Notes: generated by a model from the letters alone, not told the origin. A stretch of DNA of 64,000 bases from Dechloromonas agitata is5 (GCF_000519045.1 NZ_KI912532.1:2719867-2783866), one strand, 5' to 3'. Counted from the stretch's first letter, positions 6,682-13,215 are shown. Program-made: numbers and translations.

Positions 6682-7761
6682 ATGAGTACTTTAGAAACTA
6701 TCGAGCGCGCCCTTGTTCAATTTGAAAATGGTTTTGCTTCCAAGTTTGAAGAGGTTTCCACTAAAACCAAGGAACTAGCCGACGAACTTCTGCAAATCAA
6801 GCAGCGTGGCGTTATGCAACCCGACAACGATGGTCTGCAAACCAAGGGCGGTAATCTGTCTGGCCTGGTATCGAAGGCTTTCTCTGAGAATGCCGAACTG
6901 CTGGCGAAAGCCCCGAATGTTCGCCTTGAGATCAAAGCCGCTGGCGATGCGCTCACCACCTCCGATGCTCGCACCATTCAATCCGCTGGCGTCGGTATCC
7001 CGGTAGGCGCTCCGCTGGGTATCTTCAACGCTCTGCCGCGTCGTGTTATCGGCGCTACCTCTGCTGTTGAATATAGCCGCTTCCTGGCCCTTGAAGGTGC
7101 TGCTGCCAAGCAAGCATCCGAAGGCGCAGCGAAGGCCGCTGTTCGTCCTACCTTCAGCTTGATTGTTCAACCGGCGGCAACCATCGCAGGCTACAGCAAG
7201 ATTTCCAAGCAGGCGCTGACGGATAGCGCCGAACTGAAAACCGCCGTTGATTCCACTTTGGTGCGCAGTATCGGCACCGCGATGGATACCTATCTCTGCT
7301 CTGGCTCTTGGGGCGGCGCTAACGGCCTGCTGGCTCACGCTACCGCTTACACCAGCCTGGTGTACACCGCTCTGGCCGATGCCATTTCCGAAGGCGTGGC
7401 CACCATGCAACTGGCTGGCTTCAATCCGGATTCTGTTGCGCTGAACCCGGCCGATTGGCTGGCGCTGACTACCGCACGCGGTACGGCTAACGATCACTAC
7501 CTGAGCGGCAATTACCTCGGCGCTCTGCCGATGGCGCTGCGTGGCTTGAACGTGGTGCTGTCGCCGTCTGTTACCGCTGGCAAGGCTCTGCTGCTGGATA
7601 CCGCCCACATTGAACTGTTGATCGTTGATCAGATGACGATCGAGGTTGGCACCGATAGCGATGACTTCACCAAGAACATTCGCACCATCCTGGGCGAAGT
7701 GCGATTCATCCCTACGTTCCGTGCGGTGGGTGCTGCTCGCCTGATCACGCCGAAAGCCTAA
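6682..7761 (+). CDS. HK97-type major capsid protein
   Basis: This 359-residue protein has the plan of the HK97 gp5 family. Residues 1-75 form a coiled-coil, scaffold-like N-terminus (LVQFENGFASKFEEVSTKTK). A linker of about 20 residues leads to the capsid fold, with the E-loop/P-domain region (LPRRVIGATSAVEYSRF) and a late A-domain segment ending GEVRFIPTFRAVGAARLI. No separate head protease is encoded nearby, although the N-terminal delta-like domain normally needs one, so a helper phage may supply it. AAAGGA lies before ATG 6682. Confidence 0.85.
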   Translation: MSTLETIERALVQFENGFASKFEEVSTKTKELADELLQIKQRGVMQPDNDGLQTKGGNLSGLVSKAFSENAELLAKAPNVRLEIKAAGDALTTSDARTIQSAGVGIPVGAPLGIFNALPRRVIGATSAVEYSRFLALEGAAAKQASEGAAKAAVRPTFSLIVQPAATIAGYSKISKQALTDSAELKTAVDSTLVRSIGTAMDTYLCSGSWGGANGLLAHATAYTSLVYTALADAISEGVATMQLAGFNPDSVALNPADWLALTTARGTANDHYLSGNYLGALPMALRGLNVVLSPSVTAGKALLLDTAHIELLIVDQMTIEVGTDSDDFTKNIRTILGEVRFIPTFRAVGAARLITPKA

Positions 7762-7772
7762 CGACTGAGCAT

Positions 7773-7796
7773 AAGGGCTGGCTCCGGCTGGCCCTT
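7773..7796 (+). terminator. Hairpin after the capsid gene (weak terminator or attenuator)
   Basis: AAGGGC (7773-7778) pairs with GCCCTT (7791-7796) just after the capsid stop. No T run follows, so it may attenuate rather than stop transcription, which would help keep capsid expression above that of the next genes. Confidence 0.3.
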
Positions 7797-7816
7797 CAAC
7801 CTCTAGAGGACACCCC

Positions 7817-7924
7817 ATGAACCTTATCGACAAAATCGCCATTGCTCACGACTTCCAGCAACTGCGCCTGGCCCTGATTCTCAATGAAGTTCGCCAAGTA
7901 CGCCGCGCCGTCGCCGCCCTGTAA
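7817..7924 (+). CDS. Very small hypothetical protein (35 aa)
   Basis: AGAGGACACCCC precedes ATG 7817. The frame encodes a 35-residue helical, hydrophobic-faced peptide (KIAIAHDFQQLRLALILNE). It ends at TAATG, where the next gene starts by overlap. The coupling supports translation. Function is unknown. Confidence 0.45.
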   Translation: MNLIDKIAIAHDFQQLRLALILNEVRQVRRAVAAL

Positions 7925-8118
7925 TGGCTGCTCAGGACTTCATTAACGAACGACGCCGCAAGAACATCCTGCGCTACTGCCAGGACAAAGGTTTATCTGT
8001 CATGCCGTATGGCAAGAACGCATGGTGGATTACCGGGTATGGCGTCAGCGTGATTACCTGTGACCTGGCTGATGTTCATATCAAAGAGCTTGAACCAAAG
8101 CCGGTTACTGACCGATAG
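7924..8118 (+). CDS. Small hypothetical protein (64 aa)
   Basis: Starts in the TAATG overlap with the previous stop. The product, with an N-terminal basic helix (INERRRKNILRYCQDKG) and a beta-rich end (AWWITGYGVSVITCDLAD), looks like a small folded domain. I recognise no family. Its location between capsid and terminase genes is typical for small element-specific proteins. Confidence 0.5.
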   Translation: MAAQDFINERRRKNILRYCQDKGLSVMPYGKNAWWITGYGVSVITCDLADVHIKELEPKPVTDR

Positions 8119-8322
8119 CTCCTCGACCTTCCGGGAGGTTATCCCGGACGCGGATAAGCCGGTGAGTACCGCGCTCACAGCAACCCCGGCAGTGCGGCGC
8201 CATGAATGCAGAACGGTGGCCGCACACCCCCCGGAGGCCCCAGCAAAGTCAAAAAGGCTAAAAACAGGACACCGACCGGTTAATGCGCTTGTGAGTTACC
8301 CGTATTTTTCTAGGAGCACGAA
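8119..8322 (+). other. 204-bp gap before the terminase small subunit gene
   Basis: No convincing gene. A perfect hairpin TCCGGGA/TCCCGGA occupies 8130-8148, and a second (GTGAG/CTCAC) lies near 8163-8179. A weak frame from GTG 8162 runs to just past 8322 but has no ribosome site. Packaging (cos or pac) sites often lie beside terS, so this is the best place in the element for one. That is inference only. Confidence 0.3.
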
Positions 8323-8739
8323 ATGGGACTAAGAGGCCCGAAATCTACTGTAGAGCGGCTCTGTGTCGTCAATCTGGAACAACCGCGCCCCAAAGCACCG
8401 AAAGGACTGCCGAAACATGCTGTATCGCTGTGGGATGACATTGTTGGCGCATATCCAGCCGATCACTTTTCAGCCGGCGATCTGCCACTGCTTGATAACT
8501 TTGTTCGTTGCGTTCTGATTCTGGAACAAACCAACAAGGCTTTAGCCGAGGAAGGCATTTTCACTGCTGACGGCTCAAAACCGCACCCGGCGATTGCCAT
8601 TCGGGATTTGCAACTCAAGGCCATGGCGACACTGGCAACAAAGCTGCGCCTTCCCGTATCGAGCCGCATTCGTGCCGATAGTGCTGGAACCCGCCCAGGC
8701 AAGAACACGCCGAAACCGTGGGAAATGTATGCCGATTGA
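8323..8739 (+). CDS. Phage terminase small subunit, P27 family
   Basis: At 138 residues, it begins MGLRGPKST and has the family pattern PKGLPKHAVSLWDDIV, then LPLLDNFVRCVLILEQTNKALAE. The C-terminal basic tail (SSRIRADSAGTRPGKN) is typical of P27-type TerS. TerS binds the packaging site and directs the large terminase. No large subunit follows, as in satellites that redirect a helper phage's packaging motor. TAGGAG lies 7 bases before ATG. Confidence 0.8.
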   Translation: MGLRGPKSTVERLCVVNLEQPRPKAPKGLPKHAVSLWDDIVGAYPADHFSAGDLPLLDNFVRCVLILEQTNKALAEEGIFTADGSKPHPAIAIRDLQLKAMATLATKLRLPVSSRIRADSAGTRPGKNTPKPWEMYAD

Positions 8740-8741
8740 GT

Positions 8742-9065
8742 ATGAACCAGAATTCTCCGGACAAACCCCAGATGACGACGACGAAGAACTGCCCTATGTG
8801 CCGTCTGAAACTGGGCAGGCCGGACGGGATGATTGCCAACAAGGACGACGCAGGCGTGTATTTCGTCTTTGCGATTTGCACCAACTGCTCGATTAAGTAT
8901 CAACGTTGGTCGCCAGCGATCAGGAAGCAGCAGCTACGCGCCGCCATCGGCCTATTGGCCATGAATCCGAGCCGCTACAACGTCAAGACCTTCGACTCGA
9001 AAGCTGCCGCCTGGATCTACACCGAACTAGAGATTCAAGCATTAAAGGATGCCAAACATGATTAA
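8742..9065 (+). CDS. Hypothetical zinc-ribbon-like protein (107 aa)
   Basis: Two CxxC pairs (NCPMCRLKLG near residue 17 and ICTNCSIKY near residue 46) suggest a zinc ribbon. The remainder is helical and basic (AIRKQQLRAAIGLLAMNPSR). Start ATG 8742 follows the terminase stop by two bases; ATG 8775 is an alternative. Role unknown; a DNA- or RNA-binding accessory is plausible. Confidence 0.55.
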   Translation: MNQNSPDKPQMTTTKNCPMCRLKLGRPDGMIANKDDAGVYFVFAICTNCSIKYQRWSPAIRKQQLRAAIGLLAMNPSRYNVKTFDSKAAAWIYTELEIQALKDAKHD

Positions 9066-9195
9066 TCAGGAATTGCTCGCACAGGCCATTGCAGAGGCTT
9101 ATCAGCTCGCCAAGCAGGAAAGCCAAGCCCACCCATCAAACGCACAAGAAAACGCACAGGAAGGGCCGGAAATGCCCTCTGGTGACGAACAATGA
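9058..9195 (+). CDS. Very small hypothetical protein (45 aa)
   Basis: Starts 8 bases inside the previous gene and ends with ATGA overlap into the next (9192-9195). It is an Ala/Gln-rich helix (ELLAQAIAEAYQLAKQE) with a polar tail. The overlaps on both sides argue for a translated, coupled gene. No function can be assigned. Confidence 0.45.
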   Translation: MINQELLAQAIAEAYQLAKQESQAHPSNAQENAQEGPEMPSGDEQ

Positions 9196-9608
9196 GCTTT
9201 ACCGCGCATTGTCTGACCGTCCATAACCCGTTTAATCCGATGCGGGGCCGCGAGTTTCAGGTATTGGATGAGCCTGTAGCAATCCGCGCCCTGGTGCCGC
9301 AAACCAATAAGCCTGTCGTTGTCGTTCGCAATGGCGGATACGTTTTGCGCGCCAGTTGGGACGAGGAAGTTAAAGATGGCGACACGCTGGCAGTCGTGTT
9401 TCTTCCGCAGGGTGGCGGCGATGGTGGCTCAGATGTAACAAAAGTCATCATGATGATCGTCGTTGCCGTGGTTGCGTACTACACCGGCGTTTATGTCGGT
9501 GGCCAGGAAGGTCTGGCAATGGGTGCCGGATATGGCTATGCCGCCCAGGCTGCTGTCGGGATCGTTGGATCGCCTTCAATCAATATTCACTTGGAGTCTA
9601 CGCAATGA
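9192..9608 (+). CDS. Tail-tip-assembly-like protein with membrane segment
   Basis: At 138 residues, the N-terminal 75 or so end in EEVKDGDTLAVVFLPQGGGD. This resembles the DGD-V-PP-GG ending of beta-grasp domains found in lambda gpI-like tail-assembly proteins and in the N-termini of tail-tip proteins. A hydrophobic stretch follows (KVIMMIVVAVVAYYTGVYVG, residues 81-100), then a Gly/Ala-rich tail. It looks like the N-terminal piece of a tail-tip protein kept alone. It is ATGA-coupled on both sides. Confidence 0.45.
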   Translation: MSFTAHCLTVHNPFNPMRGREFQVLDEPVAIRALVPQTNKPVVVVRNGGYVLRASWDEEVKDGDTLAVVFLPQGGGDGGSDVTKVIMMIVVAVVAYYTGVYVGGQEGLAMGAGYGYAAQAAVGIVGSPSINIHLESTQ

Positions 9609-10195
9609 GCCTGATTAACGCTCTCAACATGGGCGACCACGCCTTGATTAGTGCCGACTCTGAAGCCGTGTTTCCCGATGGCTCTCGCGGCCAAGTTAGC
9701 AAGCTGCTAACCATTCCCCACCTCAATGCGGTTATCGCCTGTCGTGGCTCGCTGGCATTCCTGCAAAAGGCCCATGCCGAGTTTTGCACCATGTCGAACT
9801 TCGATCAGATGGCAGAGCGTGCCGAACTGGTTATGAGTTACGCACTGGCGCAGCAGGGAAGCACCGAGCATCTGGACAAGTACGCGCACGGGGCTGAAAT
9901 GGTGCTTGCCGGGTACTCACAGAAGGCCGGGAGAGTCGTTATTCACCTGATCCGCTGCGAGGGTATCGGCCATGACACAGAAGCGCACCTAGACATTGCA
10001 AATGCCATCCTGCCCGGTGACTTGGGGATTAGCCTGGAAGGCATTACAGCTAGCCGGGAAGGCTTGATCGAGCTAACCAGCCGCCAAGTCAAAGCCATTC
10101 GTGAGCATGCGCCAGATGCTGCTGCCGGTGGCAATCTGATCGTTGCCGAGGTTAGGCCACGAAGTATTGCAGTAGAGAGTGTTGGAGCTATCTAG
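9605..10195 (+). CDS. Hypothetical element protein (196 aa)
   Basis: The start overlaps the upstream stop (ATGA). The pattern ALISADSEAVF, then SKLLTIPHLNAVIACRGSL, resembles the first strands of Ntn-hydrolase or proteasome-like folds seen in some phage proteins, but I see no N-terminal Thr, Ser or Cys nucleophile. A functional call is not possible. It is the last gene of the plus-strand block, followed by a good terminator at 10206-10231. Confidence 0.55.
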   Translation: MSLINALNMGDHALISADSEAVFPDGSRGQVSKLLTIPHLNAVIACRGSLAFLQKAHAEFCTMSNFDQMAERAELVMSYALAQQGSTEHLDKYAHGAEMVLAGYSQKAGRVVIHLIRCEGIGHDTEAHLDIANAILPGDLGISLEGITASREGLIELTSRQVKAIREHAPDAAAGGNLIVAEVRPRSIAVESVGAI

Positions 10196-10205
10196 TAGCG
10201 AACCG

Positions 10206-10231
10206 AACCCACCAAGCAGGTGGGTTTTTAT
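10206..10231 (+). terminator. Terminator of the element's plus-strand operon
   Basis: AACCCACC pairs with GGTGGGTT around a short loop and is followed by TTTTATT. It closes the capsid/terminase transcript and faces the minus-strand genes. Confidence 0.75.
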
Positions 10232-10449
10232 TGATCCCTTGGCCTGGCTAGGCAAGCAGTAGAGGTTGCCGCTAGTGCTTCCTCCTGAGAGTCATAAACG
10301 ACCTGCTCGCGTCTGGATGACTCTACCGGCACAGCGTCGGGATGCTCAATTCTGATCTGCGATTCTGAGCAGTGGTACCGGGTAATAAATGACTTCTGCC
10401 TGATCTCGCAGAAGTAGCGCCAGCGATACCAAATCTCGACGTGTGCCAT
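10228..10449 (-). CDS. Small SOS-controlled protein of the element (73 aa)
   Basis: A polar protein with an aromatic N-terminus (MAHVEIWYRWRYFCEIRQ) and RYHCSESQIRIEHPDAVPVE. It lacks a signal or membrane segment. A textbook-form LexA site (CTGT-N8-ACAG) lies 18 bases upstream. A DNA-damage-induced gene at this place could trigger excision or counter the host, as small SOS-controlled antirepressors do in other elements; this is inference. No family is recognised. Confidence 0.55.
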   Translation of the reverse strand: MAHVEIWYRWRYFCEIRQKSFITRYHCSESQIRIEHPDAVPVESSRREQVVYDSQEEALAATSTACLARPRDQ

Positions 10450-10466
10450 ACAATAAGCCCCAAATA

Positions 10467-10482
10467 CTGTTTATGCGTACAG
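10467..10482 (-). promoter_or_regulatory. LexA (SOS) box in the element
   Basis: CTGTTTATGCGTACAG fits CTGT-N8-ACAG exactly, the same form as the box in front of lexA at 58511-58526. It lies directly upstream of the minus-strand gene that starts at 10449. Confidence 0.65.
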
Positions 10483-10530
10483 TACATGAGGCAATGATAC
10501 AAAACTACTGTATGAAGCAGAGCAGGGGAG

Positions 10531-10827
10531 TGGTGCCCGGGACGGGAATCGAACCCGTACGCCTTTCGGCGAGGGATTTTCTTCACACTACGGCTTTCGC
10601 CGCCAGCATTAGCTGTTCGTGCGCTGGACTATGCCTTCACCGTGGCGCAATGCGCTGTAGGTGCCCCCCGTCTAGTCTCTACACCTTCCTATTGCTAGGC
10701 TTGGCTCGGCGTTGCCTCGGCGATGTGCCAGGGGTTTCTCCGAATTTGAGGGGATTCACGCGGGCGCTTTCGCTTCCCGGTGCTCAATCTATAAGTCCCT
10801 TGTGTCTACCAATTTCACCACCCGGGC
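10531..10827 (-). tRNA. tRNA-Leu (UAA) carried by the element, interrupted by a group I intron
   Basis: The 5' exon is 10793-10827 (35 nt, from GCCCGGGTGG to GACTT) and the 3' exon is 10531-10580 (50 nt, from AAAATCCCTC to CCA). Spliced, they form an 85-nt cloverleaf with anticodon stem AGGGA/TCCCT, loop CTTAAAA (anticodon UAA), variable arm TCGCCGAAAGGCGT, T arm GGGTTCGATTCCC and encoded CCA. It is the same isoacceptor as the host gene that the element splits, but differs in the D arm and anticodon stem. A promoter candidate lies upstream. Confidence 0.92.
10581..10792 (-). ncRNA. Group I intron (IC3-like) in the anticodon loop of tRNA-Leu(UAA)
   Basis: This 212-nt intron follows the exon base T34 and ends in G before AAAATCC. 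The last exon bases CTT can pair with the guide sequence TTGAG at intron bases 6-10, leaving a U-G wobble at the 5' splice site, the hallmark of group I introns. Core blocks match those of the Azoarcus tRNA-Ile intron: TCAAATTCGG, GGCAACGCCGAGCCAAGC, AAGGTGTAGAGACTAGACGG and GGTGAAGGCATAGTCCA. In these, GACTA pairs with TAGTC as P7. It contains no homing endonuclease. The position between U34 and A35 is the one used by cyanobacterial and plastid tRNA-Leu(UAA) introns. Confidence 0.93.
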
Positions 10828-10852
10828 AAGGGGGGAACTCGACAAGCCGCGC

Positions 10853-10880
10853 ATTCTATCGTCTAGATGTGCGTTTGGAA
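10853..10880 (-). promoter_or_regulatory. Candidate promoter of the intron-bearing tRNA-Leu
   Basis: Reading the minus strand, TTCCAA (10880-10875) and TAGAAT (10858-10853) are 16 bases apart and lie 25 bases before the tRNA. The fit to consensus is moderate. Confidence 0.45.
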
Positions 10881-11022
10881 CATGGTTTAGTGCGTAATTC
10901 GTGTGTAACATAGCGCACTTTCCGGCGTTATTGACCACAATGCAGCACTTTTTTAGACGCAGATAATCTTATTAATCAATGTGTTATCTGGTGTCGTGTT
11001 GTGCTTGTTTGTGAATAGTGTT

Positions 11023-11033
11023 GACTTAAAATC
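11023..11033 (+). repeat. attR core of the integrated element
   Basis: GACTTAAAATC, identical to 520-530. The flanking left sequence (GAATAGTGTT) is element DNA and the right flank (CGGAGCCGAAAGG) is host tRNA. Confidence 0.88.
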
Positions 11034-11077
11034 CGGAGCCGAAAGGCGTACGGGTTCGACCCCCGTCCCGGGCACCA
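11023..11077 (+). tRNA. tRNA-Leu (UAA), 3' half, split by integration
   Basis: It contains the anticodon loop, the 3' side of the anticodon stem TCCGG, the variable arm, the T arm GGGTTCGACCCCC, acceptor CCCGGGC and encoded CCA. It lacks any D arm or 5' acceptor strand. It complements the half at 490-530. No tRNA can form from this half alone. Confidence 0.9.
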
Positions 11078-11111
11078 CCCAATCCTTGTTCAGACCTGTC
11101 TCGGGCAGCAC

Positions 11112-11558
11112 ATGATAATTTTCGACCTAAGCTGCAGCAACAATCACCAATTTGAAGGTTGGTTTCGCAGTGCCGAAGATTTCCAGCGGCAACTTGAGTC
11201 ACACCTTGTGATGTGTCCTCAGTGCGATTGTCATAGCATTCGTCGTATTCCATCTGCAGTCGCCATAGCAAAAAACGCTCAACAGGTTTCAGCGCCGAAC
11301 ACTAACGTGGATAGTACGGCCCTGATGCCGGTAGGTGCCCAAGCCATGGCCTTGTATCGACAATTGGTACAGACAATCATGGCCAACAGCGAAGATGTGG
11401 GGCGGTCATTTGCAGACGAAGCGAGAAAAATTCACTACAACGAAGCACCTGAACGCGCCATACGTGGCCATGCGACAGTGGACGAGTGCGATGAATTGAG
11501 AGATGAAGGGATTGCGATACTGCGTTTGCCAGAGTTGGATGAGGGGGAGTTGAATTGA
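11112..11558 (+). CDS. DUF1178 family protein
   Basis: At 148 residues, it begins MIIFDLSCSNNHQFEGWFRS and has CPQCDCHSIRRIPSAV, the CxxC pair and SIxR-P pattern of DUF1178. The ending EGIAILRLPELDEGELN is also typical of the family. Function is unknown; the cysteines suggest metal binding. In related genomes this gene often lies directly after tRNA-Leu, which supports the view that the 10.5-kb element was inserted between them. Confidence 0.85.
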   Translation: MIIFDLSCSNNHQFEGWFRSAEDFQRQLESHLVMCPQCDCHSIRRIPSAVAIAKNAQQVSAPNTNVDSTALMPVGAQAMALYRQLVQTIMANSEDVGRSFADEARKIHYNEAPERAIRGHATVDECDELRDEGIAILRLPELDEGELN

Positions 11559-11808
11559 CTCATTTCCGTTGAGTTTCAAAAAAATGTAGCCAATGCGCCT
11601 ACATAAATTCACCATTTTTGGGTTGTTTGGTATCAATTTGTTGAAACAAAATATTTCATAAAAATATAGCTCCTATGGATATTTTCAACATCTTGGCGTC
11701 TATATGGAATAAATTTGCCTGACGCGATGTCTTTTCCAATAAATACATCTATGCTGACGAGAGGCACCTTCTGAATTCTTAGGAGGGCTGGTAGTGGAGG
11801 AGTCAGCG
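11559..11808 (+). other. AT-rich gene-free stretch (250 bp)
   Basis: No reading frame here has a ribosome site with credible composition. The base composition is clearly more AT-rich than in nearby host genes, as expected for a foreign remnant. It leads into a truncated gene and an IS element. Confidence 0.5.
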
Positions 11809-11921
11809 ATGTCCAACTACCCATTTCCCCTCGCGAGACAGATTAAAGGCTTGTCAGGTACAGCCCACGAGGACTTGAGCACCTGGCCGACAGTTTACGA
11901 ACCGGCACTTGCGGAGCGTCC
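11809..11921 (+). pseudogene. 5' fragment of a small gene interrupted by an IS
   Basis: TGGAGGAG precedes ATG 11809. The frame reads MSNYPFPLARQIKGLSGTAH onward, to AERP at the IS boundary. Joined to 13125-13215 across the IS it stays in frame and ends after about 67 residues (ending ELNCRYKGQN). No target duplication is seen, so some bases may be missing. Family unknown. Confidence 0.45.
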
Positions 11922-11988
11922 GACGTCCCCCCGGAATTGAGTAGCGGCTGACTTTAGAGTCCAATCTTTCACGATAAGGAGATTGGAC

Positions 11989-12252
11989 ATGAAGAAGCGA
12001 TTCACCGAAGAACAGATCATTGGTTTCCTGCGGGAAGCGGAGGCAGGGATGCCGGTTGCGGAACTGTGCCGCAAACACGCCTTCTCAGAAGCGAGTTACT
12101 ACCTCTGGCGCAGCAAGTTCGGCGGCATGAGTGTGTCGGACGCCAAGCGGCTCAAGGAGCTCGAAACGGAAAACACGCGCTTGAAGAAGCTGCTGGCCGA
12201 AACGATGCTGGAAAATGAGATCGCCAAGGAAGCCCTGAGAAAAAAGTGGTGA
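11989..12252 (+). CDS. IS3-family transposase OrfA (copy B)
   Basis: At 87 residues, it has a helix-turn-helix (MPVAELCRKHAFSEASYYLW) and a zipper-like end (LKELETENTRLKKLLAE). I chose ATG 11989, preceded by AAGGAG; a TTG two codons earlier is an alternative. It ends with AGAAAAAAGTGGTGA, an A-AAA-AAG slippery run for the -1 shift into OrfB. Confidence 0.88.
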   Translation: MKKRFTEEQIIGFLREAEAGMPVAELCRKHAFSEASYYLWRSKFGGMSVSDAKRLKELETENTRLKKLLAETMLENEIAKEALRKKW

Positions 12253-13109
12253 GCGCACCATCACGGCGTGATCTGGTGCGCTATCTGATCGACAAGGGGC
12301 TCAGCGAGCGAAGGTCATTGCGGTTTATCGGGATGAGTCCGAGCTCATTCCGTTACCGGCCGGTGACGGATCGCAATGCGGCTTTGAAGGAGCGGATCGT
12401 CACACTCGCCCAACGCCATCGGCGCTACGGAGCCGGGATGATCTATTTGAAACTGCGGCAGGCCGGCATGGTGGTGAATCACAAGCGGGTGGATCGGCTC
12501 TACGCCGAGGCCGGTCTGCAAGTGAGAAGGCGAAAGCGTAAGAAGATCCCTGTATCGGATCGCCACCCGCTAGAGCGTCCTTCTGCAGCCAATCAGGTCT
12601 GGTCAATGGATTTCGTGTTTGACCGGACGGCGGAAGGACGAGTCATCAAAAGCCTGACCGTTGTAGATGATGCAACGCACGAGGCGGTTGCGATTGTCCC
12701 GGAGCGTGCGATCGGTGGCATGCAACTCACCAGAGTGCTCGATCAGTTAGCCAAAACACGGGGATTGCCCAAGGCGATCCGGACGGACAACGGCAAGGAG
12801 TTCTGTAGTCGTGCCATGCTGACCTGGGCGCATGCCCGTAGCGTTCAACTCTTCCTCATTGAACCCGGCAAGCCCAATCAGAACGCCTATATCGAATCGT
12901 TCAATGGGCGTTTCCGGGATGAATGCCTGAACGAACACTGGTTCACCAGCCTACGCCATGCTCAGATTGTTATTGAAGGCTGGCGCCGTGAATACAACGA
13001 GGAGCGACCGAAAAAATCCCTGGGCGGTTTGACGCCTGCGGCTTATGCCAAATCACTCACCCAAAAATCGGGTAAATTACCCACGGACTCTAAAGCACTC
13101 TGCTACTGA
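12246..13109 (+). CDS. IS3-family transposase OrfB (copy B)
   Basis: At 287 residues with a GTG start overlapping the OrfA end, in the -1 frame. The DDE residues lie in VWSMDFVFD, IRTDNGKEF and [17 protein letters not shown]. Frame intact. The sequence differs clearly from copies A and C, so the three ISs are distinct types that arrived separately. Confidence 0.9.
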   Translation: MVSAPSRRDLVRYLIDKGLSERRSLRFIGMSPSSFRYRPVTDRNAALKERIVTLAQRHRRYGAGMIYLKLRQAGMVVNHKRVDRLYAEAGLQVRRRKRKKIPVSDRHPLERPSAANQVWSMDFVFDRTAEGRVIKSLTVVDDATHEAVAIVPERAIGGMQLTRVLDQLAKTRGLPKAIRTDNGKEFCSRAMLTWAHARSVQLFLIEPGKPNQNAYIESFNGRFRDECLNEHWFTSLRHAQIVIEGWRREYNEERPKKSLGGLTPAAYAKSLTQKSGKLPTDSKALCY

Positions 13110-13124
13110 AAACGGGGGGACGTC

Positions 13125-13215
13125 GGCCAAAGCAGAGATTGGTGAGTTCCAGAAGATAGTCAAGCAAATGGAAGCCGCTATTGAACTGAATTGCAGATAC
13201 AAGGGACAGAATTGA
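13125..13215 (+). pseudogene. 3' fragment of the IS-interrupted small gene
   Basis: An open frame without a start reads AKAEIGEFQKIVKQMEAA onward and ends IELNCRYKGQN with TGA at 13213-13215. It continues the frame of 11809-11921 if the IS boundaries are set two bases inside the repeats. No family recognised. Confidence 0.4.

Larger units (their letters stand above)
520..11033 (+). mobile_element. Integrated phage-satellite-like element in tRNA-Leu(UAA)
   Basis: The element is bounded by 11-bp core repeats that split host tRNA-Leu(UAA), with a tyrosine integrase at the left end. It carries replication genes (Xis-like protein, RepB-type primase), packaging and structural genes (HK97 capsid, P27 small terminase), tail-like small genes, an SOS-controlled gene and an intron-containing tRNA-Leu(UAA). 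No large terminase, portal, head protease, lysis or full tail genes are present. At 10.5 kb it looks like a satellite or a reduced prophage rather than an autonomous phage. One gene is broken by an IS3-family insertion. Confidence 0.85.
11920..13126 (+). mobile_element. IS3-family insertion sequence, copy B
   Basis: About 1.2 kb. The ends share the inverted repeat CCGACGTCCCCCCG and a second match block near AGTAGC. No matching target duplication is seen, so a later deletion or recombination between ISs is possible. The two transposase frames are intact. Confidence 0.85.

Noticed and set aside
6775-7842. 355-codon minus-strand open frame over the capsid gene
   Set aside because: Shadow of the HK97 capsid frame; the composition is typical of antisense reading.
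10531-10827. tRNA-Leu fragments as two unrelated pseudogenes
   Set aside because: The two parts form a perfect cloverleaf when joined, and the spacer has group I intron core motifs, a U-G splice site and a terminal G.
10443-10913. 156-codon plus-strand open frame
   Set aside because: It lies across the intron-bearing tRNA-Leu on the other strand; the conserved RNA explains the sequence.
11633-11824. 63-codon minus-strand open frame
   Set aside because: No ribosome site and no family; it overlaps the start of the better supported truncated gene at 11809.
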